DNA of 22,434 nt from Pseudomonadota bacterium (GTDB taxonomy: Bacteria > Pseudomonadota > Gammaproteobacteria > Burkholderiales > Ferrovaceae): positions 1 to 22,434 of the forward strand of contig JAJZPY010000022.1 of the NCBI GenBank assembly GCA_021811005.1. Direction: 5' to 3'. A model generated the notes under the pieces. That model saw nothing but the letters and a program-made list of their open reading frames with translations. It was not told the DNA's origin and searched no databases. A program made the translations under genes and the position numbers. Of the stretch, positions 8,530-15,516 are shown in pieces. Each line of letters starts with the position of its first letter. The first letter of the stretch is position 1.

Positions 8530-9196
8530 GACGGTCGCTTTGCTGAGGCTGCTGCAACTGGCGAGTCCTGCGCTGCCGGTTGGAGCCTACAGCTATTCGC
8601 AAGGGTTGGAGTGGGTTGTGGAGCAGGGGCTGGTCACGGATGCCCCCGGCGTTTTGAGGTGGGTCGGCGATGCGTTGCGTGACGGCATGGCCCATTGCGA
8701 GGCCATATATCTGGTTCATATGTTGAGGGCTTGGCGCATGGGAGATGTCGCATTGGCGATCAGGCACGATGAAGCGTTCATGGCGAGCCGGGACACCAGC
8801 GAGTTGCGGGCCGAGACCTTGCAGATGGGATTTTCCATGAGGCAACTGCTGAGGCAGATGGGGGTGTCTTTGCCTGAAGAAGCGACGCGGATGGCGCAGA
8901 TCACTTTTCCGGGAGCCTGGAGCTACCTGGCCCATCATTGGGCGTTGTCAGAGAGGGAGGCCGTGACAGGCTACCTGTGGTCGTGGCTGGAAAATCAGGT
9001 CATGGCCGCCGTGAAGTGCGTTCCATTGGGCCAAAGCGAAGGGCAGCGGCTGCTTTTCGAGTTGTCCAGCCAGGTTGAACGCCACCTTGACGCCATCCTG
9101 GATGCAGCCATTGAAGATGCCGTGAATTCACTGCCGGGCCATGCCCTGGCTTCCTGTTCGCATGAAACACAATACGCCAGGCTATTTCGATCATGA
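8483..9196 (+). CDS. ureF: Urease accessory protein UreF
   Basis: This protein of about 237 residues, all helical, links UreD to the GTPase UreG during nickel insertion. The family start region LLRLLQLASPALPVGAYSYS QGLEWVVEQ lies at residues 20-47, and SGxxxAxxxG-like and AKCVPLGQ-type stretches (VKCVPLGQSEGQRLL) are seen later. The exact start is uncertain. ATG 8483 gives the usual family length but overlaps ureE by 47 bases and has a weak ribosome site. ATG 8468, with GTGGGA seven bases upstream, would add five residues. The TGA stop overlaps the ureG start as ATGA. Confidence 0.9.
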   Translation: MGSAVVQEFTTCEHGKTVALLRLLQLASPALPVGAYSYSQGLEWVVEQGLVTDAPGVLRWVGDALRDGMAHCEAIYLVHMLRAWRMGDVALAIRHDEAFMASRDTSELRAETLQMGFSMRQLLRQMGVSLPEEATRMAQITFPGAWSYLAHHWALSEREAVTGYLWSWLENQVMAAVKCVPLGQSEGQRLLFELSSQVERHLDAILDAAIEDAVNSLPGHALASCSHETQYARLFRS

Positions 9197-9804
9197 TCAA
9201 TCAACGTCAACCGCTTCGTGTGGGCATCGGGGGCCCGGTGGGGTCCGGGAAAACTGCCTTGACCCTGGAACTGTGCATTGCCATGCGCGATAAATATCAC
9301 GTGGCGGCGATAACCAATGACATTTATACGGAAGAGGATGCGCAGTTTCTGGTGCGTCATGCCGCCTTGAGCCCGGACCACATCCTGGGTGTTGAAACCG
9401 GCGGATGTCCGCACACAGCCATTCGGGAAGATGCCAGCATCAACCTGGAAGCGATTGATCAGTTGAATCAGCGCTTTCCGGATCTCGACGTGATTTTCGT
9501 GGAAAGCGGCGGCGACAATCTCGCTGCCACCTTCAGTCCGGAACTTTCGGACTTGACGCTGTATGTGATCGATGTGGCGGCCGGGGAAAAGATCCCTCGC
9601 AAAGGGGGGCCTGGAATTACCAAGTCCGATCTGTTGATCATCAACAAAATCGATCTGGCGCCTCATGTGGGCGCCTCGCTGGAAGTCATGGACCACGATG
9701 CAAAGCGGATGCGCGGCGAACGGCCATTTTTGTTCAGCAACATGAAAACCCGGCAGGGATTGCCTGAAATCATCCGGTTCATAGAGCGTGCCGGCATGTT
9801 ATGA
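9193..9804 (+). CDS. ureG: Urease accessory GTPase UreG
   Basis: This is a 203-residue SIMIBI-class GTPase that drives nickel insertion into urease. The P-loop GPVGSGKT lies at 14-21, the metal-binding Cys-Pro-His motif at C72-H74 (ETGGCPHTAIREDAS), the FVESGGDNL switch near 102-110 and the guanine-specificity motif NKID at 151-154. Length and motifs are standard. It overlaps ureF by four bases and its own stop overlaps the start of the following hybrid histidine kinase by four bases. That coupling ties a sensor protein into the urease operon. Confidence 0.97.
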   Translation: MINQRQPLRVGIGGPVGSGKTALTLELCIAMRDKYHVAAITNDIYTEEDAQFLVRHAALSPDHILGVETGGCPHTAIREDASINLEAIDQLNQRFPDLDVIFVESGGDNLAATFSPELSDLTLYVIDVAAGEKIPRKGGPGITKSDLLIINKIDLAPHVGASLEVMDHDAKRMRGERPFLFSNMKTRQGLPEIIRFIERAGML

Positions 9805-12800
9805 ATGACTTTTCGGCGCAGGGCGTCTTCACAATTCGCCGCGATTACAACACGTGGGTTGCCAACGAGAGCCTGGAAGACTACGCCCTGCGCTATGCTC
9901 CGGAAAGCTTCAGAAAATGGAGTATAGGTGAGGTCGCCAATACGGCCTTCAGCACTTCCTCTTTCATGGTGCTGGAGGCTCTCGGGGCGACGTTGCTCAT
10001 TCACTCCGGGTTCGTCAATTCCTTTTGCGCCATCCTGTGTTCAGCCATCATCCTGCTGCTGGTCAGTCTGCCCATCAGTTACTATTCGGCGCGATATAAC
10101 CTGGACATGGATTTGCTCACCCGGGGGTCCGGGTTTGGCTATTTGGGATCGACCATCACATCCCTGATTTACGCCGCCTTCACCTTCATCTTTTTTGCGT
10201 TCGAGGCCGCCATAATGGCTTTCGCCGTGCATCTGGCCTTCAATATCTCCCTGCCCTGGGCCTACATTCTGTGTGCCGTTGTGGTCATACCGGTGGTGAC
10301 CAGAGGAATTACGGCAATCAGCCGGTTCCAGAGCTTCACCCAGCCATTCTGGCTGGCCTTGCTGGTGCTGCCCTACATCTATCTGCTGAATTCAAATTAC
10401 GTCACGTTCCATGACATCTGGCGTTTTACCGGAATTGACGGTGGAGGAGGAAGCTTCCACGTAAAGACATTTTGCGCCGCCTTGACCGTGCTGTTGCCTC
10501 TTCTGGCCCAGATGGGCGAACAGGCGGATTACCTGCGTTTCATGCCGGCCATAACCCCGGAGAACCGAAAATCCTGGTATGCAGGAGTGTTTGCCGGCGG
10601 ATCCGGCTGGGTCGTGCTGAGTTCACTTAAAATCCTGGGTGGAATGACGCTGGCTTACGTGGCGCTGAGGATGGGATACGAAATCAACCAGACCCTCAAT
10701 CCCAATGCCCTTTACTTCATTGCCTATCAATACGTCTTCTCGAATTACTGGGTCATCCTGATTTTCTCTTCGCTCCTGATCATTCTGTCGCAGCTGAAAA
10801 TCAATGTAACCAACGCCTATGCAGGGTCGCTTGCCTGGTCCAATTTTTTTTCGCGTCTGACGCACAGTCATCCGGGCCGGGTGGTGTGGGTCATTTTCAA
10901 CATCGTCATTGCACTGATGCTGATGGAGCTGAACCTGCTGCAGGTCATGGACAGTGTCCTGGGCCTGTTTTCGAATATCGCCGTTCCCTGGATCATGACA
11001 GTGTTCACGGATCTCGTGATCAACAAACCGCTGGGCCTGTCACCCCGTTCTGTGGAATTCAAGCGCGCGTACCTGTACGACATCAATCCTGTGGGGTTTC
11101 TGACGGTCACCGTCACGGCCACCATCGCCATCCTCATTTATCTGGGTGTTCTTGGTGAGACGTTGCAGCCTTTTGCCATTCTGGTGTCCTTGCTGTTGCC
11201 GGTCATTCTGTCGCCGCTCATTGCCTACTGGACCAAAGGCAGATTTTATATAGCGCGTCCTCCGGATTTGATGGGGGATTCAGCCCAAAGCCATGAGTGC
11301 ACCGTGTGCGGGAACCATTTCGAACGCGAGGACGTGGCCGTTTGTCCCGCATACCAGGGAAAAATATGCTCCCTGTGCTGTACGCTGGATGTTCGGTGCC
11401 AGGATCAGTGCAAACCCACGGCCCGGATTTCAGTGCAGATGATGGATTGGATCAGCCTGCTGCTTCCGCCAAAACTGATCAACTACCTGCGAGTTGGTCT
11501 TGGGCACTACATTGTCCTGCTGCTGTCCTTTTCCCTGGTTCTGATCGCTTTGCTCGGACTGCTCTATTACCAGGAGGTCTACGCGGGCAATCTTGGAAAC
11601 GTCGAACTGGTCCAGTACGTCCGCGGCATTTACGTCAGGCTTTTCTCTGGATTGTTCGTGATTTCCGGGATTGTTGCCTGGTGGCTGGTTCTGGTCAGCA
11701 AGAGCCGCCAGGTGGCATTCCTGGAAGCCAAGTCCCAAACCGGCCTGCTCATGCAGGAAATAAACTCCCATAAAAAAACCGACAAGCTCCTGCAAAGTGC
11801 CAAGGCGACGGCAGATACGGCCAATCTGGCCAAAAGCCGATACATCATGTCCATCAGCCACGAGTTGAGAACTCCTCTGAACAGCATTCTGGGCTATGCC
11901 CAGATCATGGATGGAGATCCCAGCATTCCGGGGCACCGCAAGCAGGCGGTCAGCGTCATCCGGCGCAGCGGCGAACACTTGCTGTCATTGATAGAGGGAA
12001 CCCTGGACATTGCCAGGATTGAAAGCGGCAAATTGAAGCTGAATATCAAAATGCTTCCCTTTCGAGAACTGGTCCAGCAAATCGTCAGCATGTTCAAGCT
12101 TCAGGCGCAAAACAAAGGCCTTGATTTTGTTTACCAGCCGCTGTCCGAGTTGCCCATGACCGTGCGTGGTGATGGCGGCCGGCTGCGTCAAATTCTGATC
12201 AACATTGTGGGCAATGCCATCAAATTCACCAGGGAAGGGCGCGTCTCCCTGAGGATAAAGTACCAGAATGAAATTGCAACAATAGAAGTGGAGGACACGG
12301 GGCCAGGGATTTCTGAATCAGACCTGGAACGAGTTTTCGAGCCCTTCTCCCGCGGATCCAGCATGTCTTCCGACGCTGCCGGAGGAACGGGTCTTGGCCT
12401 CACCATATCGAAAATGCTTATTGACCTTATGGGAGGGGACATCACGGTCAATAGCATGGAAGGAAAAGGCAGCGTTTTCAAAATGCGCCTGTTTTTGCCT
12501 TGCGTGACCGGACACACGGCAGTTGGAACGTTCGAGAGCAAGATTTATCTGGGATACCATGGGCCACGAAGAAGGGTTCTTGTGGTTGACAACGAACTGC
12601 AGGATCGCAATGTGCTGTCTGGGTTTTTGACGCCATTGGGGTTTGAAGTGTTCGAGGCAGGGAATGGACAGGAATGTCTGGATCTTCTCGATAAAGTTCA
12701 TCCTGACCTTGTGATGATGGACTTGGCCATGCCTGGCATCGATGGGTGGGAAACGATAAGACGAATTCGGCAAACTGAACACCGTTACGTCAAGGTCATG

Positions 12801-13196
12801 GTGGTATCGGCCAATGCCTTTGAAAAGAATTCGGACAATGATTCCAATATCACTTCAGACCACTTTATAACGAAGCCAGTGAATATCAATGAGTTGCTGG
12901 AATGTGTCGGACGCGCTCTTTCACTTTCCTGGATTTTTCATGATGTGCCCATGAACACACCTGTTGTTCCGCCTGATCAGATGACTTATCCGTCACGAAA
13001 ATGGGTCGATGAATTAAGCCGGCATGCCGAATCCGGATACCTCAAAGGAGTTTTCCAGACGCTGGAGCGCTTGCGCGAATGTGGCAGCGAATACCATGAA
13101 TTTATCGATGCCGCGAGAAGGATGGCCAGCTTGTTCCAATTTGAGGAATTAAAGTTTTTTTTGAAACGCGCCACAGAAATCAGGGAAGTTTCATGA
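9801..13196 (+). CDS. Hybrid sensor histidine kinase with N-terminal NCS1-type permease domain
   Basis: This 1131-residue membrane protein fuses a transporter to a two-component kinase. Residues about 37-480 form some twelve hydrophobic helices resembling NCS1 permeases (cytosine, allantoin, hydantoin, thiamine family), including LDMDLLTRGSGFGYLGS (101-117) and FAFEAA (132-137). A cysteine cluster follows: C500, C503, C515, C523, C526, C527, C533 and C537. Two more membrane helices lie near 564-590 and 612-633. The kinase core has the H-box SHELRTPLN with phosphoacceptor H687, N-box NIVGNAIKFT (N805), DTGPGIS (832-838) and GGTGLGLTIS (861-870). A receiver domain at about 925-1040 has phosphoacceptor D974 and K1025. 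The last 70 residues are helical without an HPt motif. It overlaps ureG and the next regulator by four bases each, suggesting that it senses an operon substrate such as urea, an amide or cyanate. The ligand is not known, and whether the domain still transports cannot be told. Confidence 0.9.
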   Translation: MNDFSAQGVFTIRRDYNTWVANESLEDYALRYAPESFRKWSIGEVANTAFSTSSFMVLEALGATLLIHSGFVNSFCAILCSAIILLLVSLPISYYSARYNLDMDLLTRGSGFGYLGSTITSLIYAAFTFIFFAFEAAIMAFAVHLAFNISLPWAYILCAVVVIPVVTRGITAISRFQSFTQPFWLALLVLPYIYLLNSNYVTFHDIWRFTGIDGGGGSFHVKTFCAALTVLLPLLAQMGEQADYLRFMPAITPENRKSWYAGVFAGGSGWVVLSSLKILGGMTLAYVALRMGYEINQTLNPNALYFIAYQYVFSNYWVILIFSSLLIILSQLKINVTNAYAGSLAWSNFFSRLTHSHPGRVVWVIFNIVIALMLMELNLLQVMDSVLGLFSNIAVPWIMTVFTDLVINKPLGLSPRSVEFKRAYLYDINPVGFLTVTVTATIAILIYLGVLGETLQPFAILVSLLLPVILSPLIAYWTKGRFYIARPPDLMGDSAQSHECTVCGNHFEREDVAVCPAYQGKICSLCCTLDVRCQDQCKPTARISVQMMDWISLLLPPKLINYLRVGLGHYIVLLLSFSLVLIALLGLLYYQEVYAGNLGNVELVQYVRGIYVRLFSGLFVISGIVAWWLVLVSKSRQVAFLEAKSQTGLLMQEINSHKKTDKLLQSAKATADTANLAKSRYIMSISHELRTPLNSILGYAQIMDGDPSIPGHRKQAVSVIRRSGEHLLSLIEGTLDIARIESGKLKLNIKMLPFRELVQQIVSMFKLQAQNKGLDFVYQPLSELPMTVRGDGGRLRQILINIVGNAIKFTREGRVSLRIKYQNEIATIEVEDTGPGISESDLERVFEPFSRGSSMSSDAAGGTGLGLTISKMLIDLMGGDITVNSMEGKGSVFKMRLFLPCVTGHTAVGTFESKIYLGYHGPRRRVLVVDNELQDRNVLSGFLTPLGFEVFEAGNGQECLDLLDKVHPDLVMMDLAMPGIDGWETIRRIRQTEHRYVKVMVVSANAFEKNSDNDSNITSDHFITKPVNINELLECVGRALSLSWIFHDVPMNTPVVPPDQMTYPSRKWVDELSRHAESGYLKGVFQTLERLRECGSEYHEFIDAARRMASLFQFEELKFFLKRATEIREVS

Positions 13197-14122
13197 GGAA
13201 GACCGAAACATCGGCAGTGGTCCTGGTCGTGGACGATACCCCAGAAAACCTTGCATTGCTGCATGATGCGCTGGACGAAGCCGGGTACACGGTACTGGTT
13301 GCAACCAGCGGGGAATCAGCCTTGCAGTCCGTACGGCGCCAGCGGCCGGACATCATCCTGCTGGATGCGATCATGCCAGGAATTGACGGGTTTCAGGTGG
13401 CACAGCATCTGAAAAATGATGTTTCCACACAGAGTATCCCGGTCATATTCCTGACGGGCCTTGCAGACACCGAAAACGTGGTGAATGCGTTTTCTCATGG
13501 GGTGACTGATTATGTGGTCAAGCCCATCAAGCCTCAGGAAGTTCTTGCGCGTATCGCGGCCCATCTGCAAAGGGCGCGACATGCCAGCCAGGCTCACGGC
13601 GCCCTGGATCAGGTTGACCAGGCAAGCCTGACGGTGGATCGGGAACAACGGGTGATACTATGGGCTACTCCGCAAGGAAAGGAGCTATTCGACAAGTATT
13701 TCGGCATTCATGCCGGGCCGATGCTCCCAGCCGAATTCATGCAGTGGCTTCATCGCGCTCTTCAGGCTGTCCATGAGGACCGGGATATTCCCGTATTGAT
13801 GGAAACGGAAGGGGCCCGTTTGCTCGGACGCATTCAGATCCTGGACCATGAAAATGAAGTCCTGGTGCTGATGCGGGAAGAAAGCGAAGCGATTATTGTC
13901 CGCTCACTTCAGCAACGATTCAGCCTGACCATCAAAGAAGCTGAAGTGGTTTACTGGATGGTGCATGGAAAAACCAATCGACAGATCGGTGCAATTCTTG
14001 AATGCAGCCCGCGTACCGTGGATAAACACGTGGAACACATCTTCGAGAAACTGGGCGTTGAAACGCGCACGGCCGCCATCGGAATCGTGATGAAAAAAGT
14101 GAAATTTCCTTCCCAGAGTTAG
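13193..14122 (+). CDS. Response regulator with LuxR-type DNA-binding domain
   Basis: This 309-residue regulator is probably the output partner of the hybrid kinase encoded just upstream, with which it overlaps by four bases (ATGA). The receiver domain spans about 9-125, with the acidic pair D14/D15 (VVDDTPEN), phosphoacceptor D58 (ILLDAIMPG) and K110 (DYVVKPIKP). A middle segment of about 110 residues (roughly 130-238), with TVDREQRVILWATPQGKELF and a strand-rich tail, looks PAS-like but is not clearly assigned. A LuxR/GerE helix-turn-helix occupies about 240-305 (LTIKEAEVVYWMVHGKTNRQI, then SPRTVDKHVEHIFEKLGV). Expected targets are the operon itself and cynS. The plain NarL layout lacks the middle domain, so this is a distinct three-part architecture. 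Confidence 0.88.
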   Translation: MRKTETSAVVLVVDDTPENLALLHDALDEAGYTVLVATSGESALQSVRRQRPDIILLDAIMPGIDGFQVAQHLKNDVSTQSIPVIFLTGLADTENVVNAFSHGVTDYVVKPIKPQEVLARIAAHLQRARHASQAHGALDQVDQASLTVDREQRVILWATPQGKELFDKYFGIHAGPMLPAEFMQWLHRALQAVHEDRDIPVLMETEGARLLGRIQILDHENEVLVLMREESEAIIVRSLQQRFSLTIKEAEVVYWMVHGKTNRQIGAILECSPRTVDKHVEHIFEKLGVETRTAAIGIVMKKVKFPSQS

Positions 14123-14144
14123 ACGATCCGAAGTCTGGAAATTA

Positions 14145-14160
14145 TATTTTGTACAGTATA
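14145..14160. promoter_or_regulatory. Imperfect 16-bp palindrome before cynS
   Basis: The 48-base gap before cynS is clearly more AT-rich than its surroundings and contains TATTTTGTACAGTATA, an inverted repeat of the form TAT-nn-TGT/ACA-nn-ATA centred on TGTACA. It ends directly at the cynS ribosome site AGGAG. It could be an operator for the preceding LuxR-type regulator or part of a separate cynS promoter (TATATT at 14143 resembles a -10 box, but no good -35 is seen). It is a pattern observation only. Confidence 0.3.
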
Positions 14161-14170
14161 GGAGAACATC

Positions 14171-14614
14171 ATGAATCGTAACGATGTCACTGAAATGATC
14201 GTTTCGTCCCGAATCAAGCAGGGGCTCAAATGGGCGGACGTGGCCAGTCAAGTTGGGTTGTCCAAAGAATGGGTCACGGCAGGTTGCCTGGGCCAAATGA
14301 CCTTTGAAAAAGGTCAGGCTGAAATCATCGGTAAAATTTTCAAGCTTCCAGAGGAGGCGGTCCAGCTTCTTCAAGTCGTGCCTTACAAAGGTTCATTGCC
14401 AACCTCCGTACCTACTGATCCTTTGATATATCGTTTCTACGAGCTTGTTAATGTCTACGGCACAACCTTCAAGGAACTGATCCATGAGGAATTCGGTGAT
14501 GGCATCATGAGCGCCATCGATTTCAAAATGGACTTGAAGCGCGAGGCGAATCCTGCAGGCGATCGGGTAAGCATCACCATGAGCGGAAAGTTCCTTCCAT
14601 ACAAGGTGTACTGA
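14171..14614 (+). CDS. cynS: Cyanate hydratase (cyanase) CynS
   Basis: This is a 147-residue cyanase that converts cyanate plus bicarbonate to carbamate and CO2, the carbamate decaying to ammonia and CO2. The catalytic triad known from the Escherichia coli enzyme is present as R88, E91 (IYRFYELVNVYG) and S114 (GIMSAIDF). The N-terminal helical DNA-binding-like fold and the swapped C-terminal FLPYKVY end are typical; the family is a decamer. The ATG follows AGGAG at a good distance, 48 bases after the response regulator. Placement at the end of a urea operon fits removal of cyanate formed spontaneously from urea, or use of cyanate as an extra nitrogen source. The next gene converges after 23 bases and no terminator is seen between them. 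Confidence 0.96.
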   Translation: MNRNDVTEMIVSSRIKQGLKWADVASQVGLSKEWVTAGCLGQMTFEKGQAEIIGKIFKLPEEAVQLLQVVPYKGSLPTSVPTDPLIYRFYELVNVYGTTFKELIHEEFGDGIMSAIDFKMDLKREANPAGDRVSITMSGKFLPYKVY

Positions 14615-14637
14615 GCCCACGGAGAGAGCTACGCCGT

Positions 14638-15315
14638 CTATCCGATCCGGGCGGACAACAGCTTTTGTTCCACCGCCCACACCGCCGCTTCGACGCGGGA
14701 CTGAAAATGCAGTTTCCGCAGCAGGTTATGGACGTGGACCTTGACGGTGCTTTCCATGATGTCGAGTTCGCGGGCAATGATCTTGTTTGAATGGCCATGG
14801 GCCAGATGACGGAGAATGGCAATTTCCCGCTCGGTCAGGTCCTTTGTGTTTCGATCCTTTACCTCATGCTGTTCGCGCAGGGCAATGGCAAGCAGCGCCA
14901 TCATTTCATCGCTCATCTGGGCATCTGAAAACAGCAGAGCCTGAAGCCGGCGCAGCAGGGATTCCGGCTCGGAATCCTTAAGCACATATTCGTCAGCGCC
15001 TGCACGGACGGCGGCAATGATGTCGGCAGGCTTGTCCGAAACCGTCAGCACGGCAATATGGCTTGAAACGCCTTTCTCCCGAAGCGAGTGAAGGGTTTCG
15101 ATTCCATCCATTCCGCCTTTCAGATGCAAGTCCAGCAAGATGAGGTCGGGCTTGAGGGAACAGGCAATCTCAATACCCTGAAGGCCGTTTTCAGCCTCTG
15201 CCACGGGCTGCAAATTATCCGTGGACATCAGAAGCCGCAAGACCCCCTTACGGAACAGCGGATGATCATCGATGATCAGCACGGTTGCCGTTTGCAGGGT
15301 GGGGCTGGTTGCCAT
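14638..15315 (-). CDS. NarL/FixJ-family response regulator, divergent from the nirK cluster
   Basis: This is a 225-residue two-domain regulator. The receiver domain has D16/D17 (LIIDDHPLFRKG), phosphoacceptor D62 (LILLDLHLKGGMDG), T91 and K113 (YVLKDSEPESL). The C-terminal LuxR/NarL helix-turn-helix spans about 158-215 (LTEREIAILRHLAHGHSNKII, then ESTVKVHVHNLLRKLHF). The receiver ends and HTH text are close to NarL/NarP. I chose the ATG at 15315 because AAGGAG lies seven bases upstream. The open frame extends to 15411 and another ATG is at 15321, but that one is too close to the ribosome site. It is transcribed away from the multicopper oxidase-nirK genes across a shared control region, so it is a likely regulator of them. 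No matching NarX-type kinase gene is in the window. Confidence 0.9.
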   Translation of the reverse strand: MATSPTLQTATVLIIDDHPLFRKGVLRLLMSTDNLQPVAEAENGLQGIEIACSLKPDLILLDLHLKGGMDGIETLHSLREKGVSSHIAVLTVSDKPADIIAAVRAGADEYVLKDSEPESLLRRLQALLFSDAQMSDEMMALLAIALREQHEVKDRNTKDLTEREIAILRHLAHGHSNKIIARELDIMESTVKVHVHNLLRKLHFQSRVEAAVWAVEQKLLSARIG

Positions 15316-15516
15316 GCGCATGCTCCTTGCAGTGGCGGGGGACAAGCGATTTTGATTTCTGATTCGGTTTCGATAAATACCCATTTCGGTGTAGCTGCCA
15401 CGTACATCCAATGATCCCTTTGCTCCAAGTTTTGACTCGATACAATTTCAGACAGTGAACAGGCCAATAAGAGCCGAAAAAAATACGGGTCCGAGTGTCA
15501 ACAAGGGGGATGCATC
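15316..15516. promoter_or_regulatory. Divergent control region between the NarL-type regulator and the ncgABC-nirK cluster
   Basis: This 201-base gene-free stretch separates divergent genes and must hold promoters for both. The end nearest the regulator carries its ribosome site (AAGGAG on the minus strand). The other end carries AAGGGGG ahead of the oxidase ATG. TACAAT at 15441-15446 matches a -10 box for the + strand, but its -35 region is poor, as expected for an activated promoter. A NarL-type heptamer pair lies about 57 bases upstream of it (see 15378-15393). A GATGCATC palindrome at 15509-15516 abuts the start codon. Confidence 0.6.
15378..15393. promoter_or_regulatory. Candidate NarL-type 7-2-7 binding site
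   Basis: TACCCAT-TT-CGGTGTA fits the NarL/NarP inverted heptamer arrangement (TACYYMT, two bases, AKRRGTA): the left heptamer matches fully and the right one at five of seven positions. It lies between a NarL-family regulator gene and the nitrite reductase cluster, the place where such a site would be expected. The consensus comes from enterobacterial NarL, and DNA preference in this organism is not known. Confidence 0.4.

Noticed and set aside
12980..13196. C-terminal 70 residues of the hybrid kinase as an HPt domain
   Set aside because: They are helical and contain a histidine (H1075), but the HPt pattern around a phosphorylatable histidine (AHxLKG-like) is absent.
14615..14637. Bidirectional terminator between cynS and the NarL-type regulator
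   Set aside because: Only a four-base ACGG/CCGT match with no T-run on either side.
15509..15516. GATGCATC palindrome next to the multicopper oxidase start, considered as an NsrR site
   Set aside because: It resembles one half-site core only; the second half and the required spacing are not found, and it overlaps the region between ribosome site and start codon.
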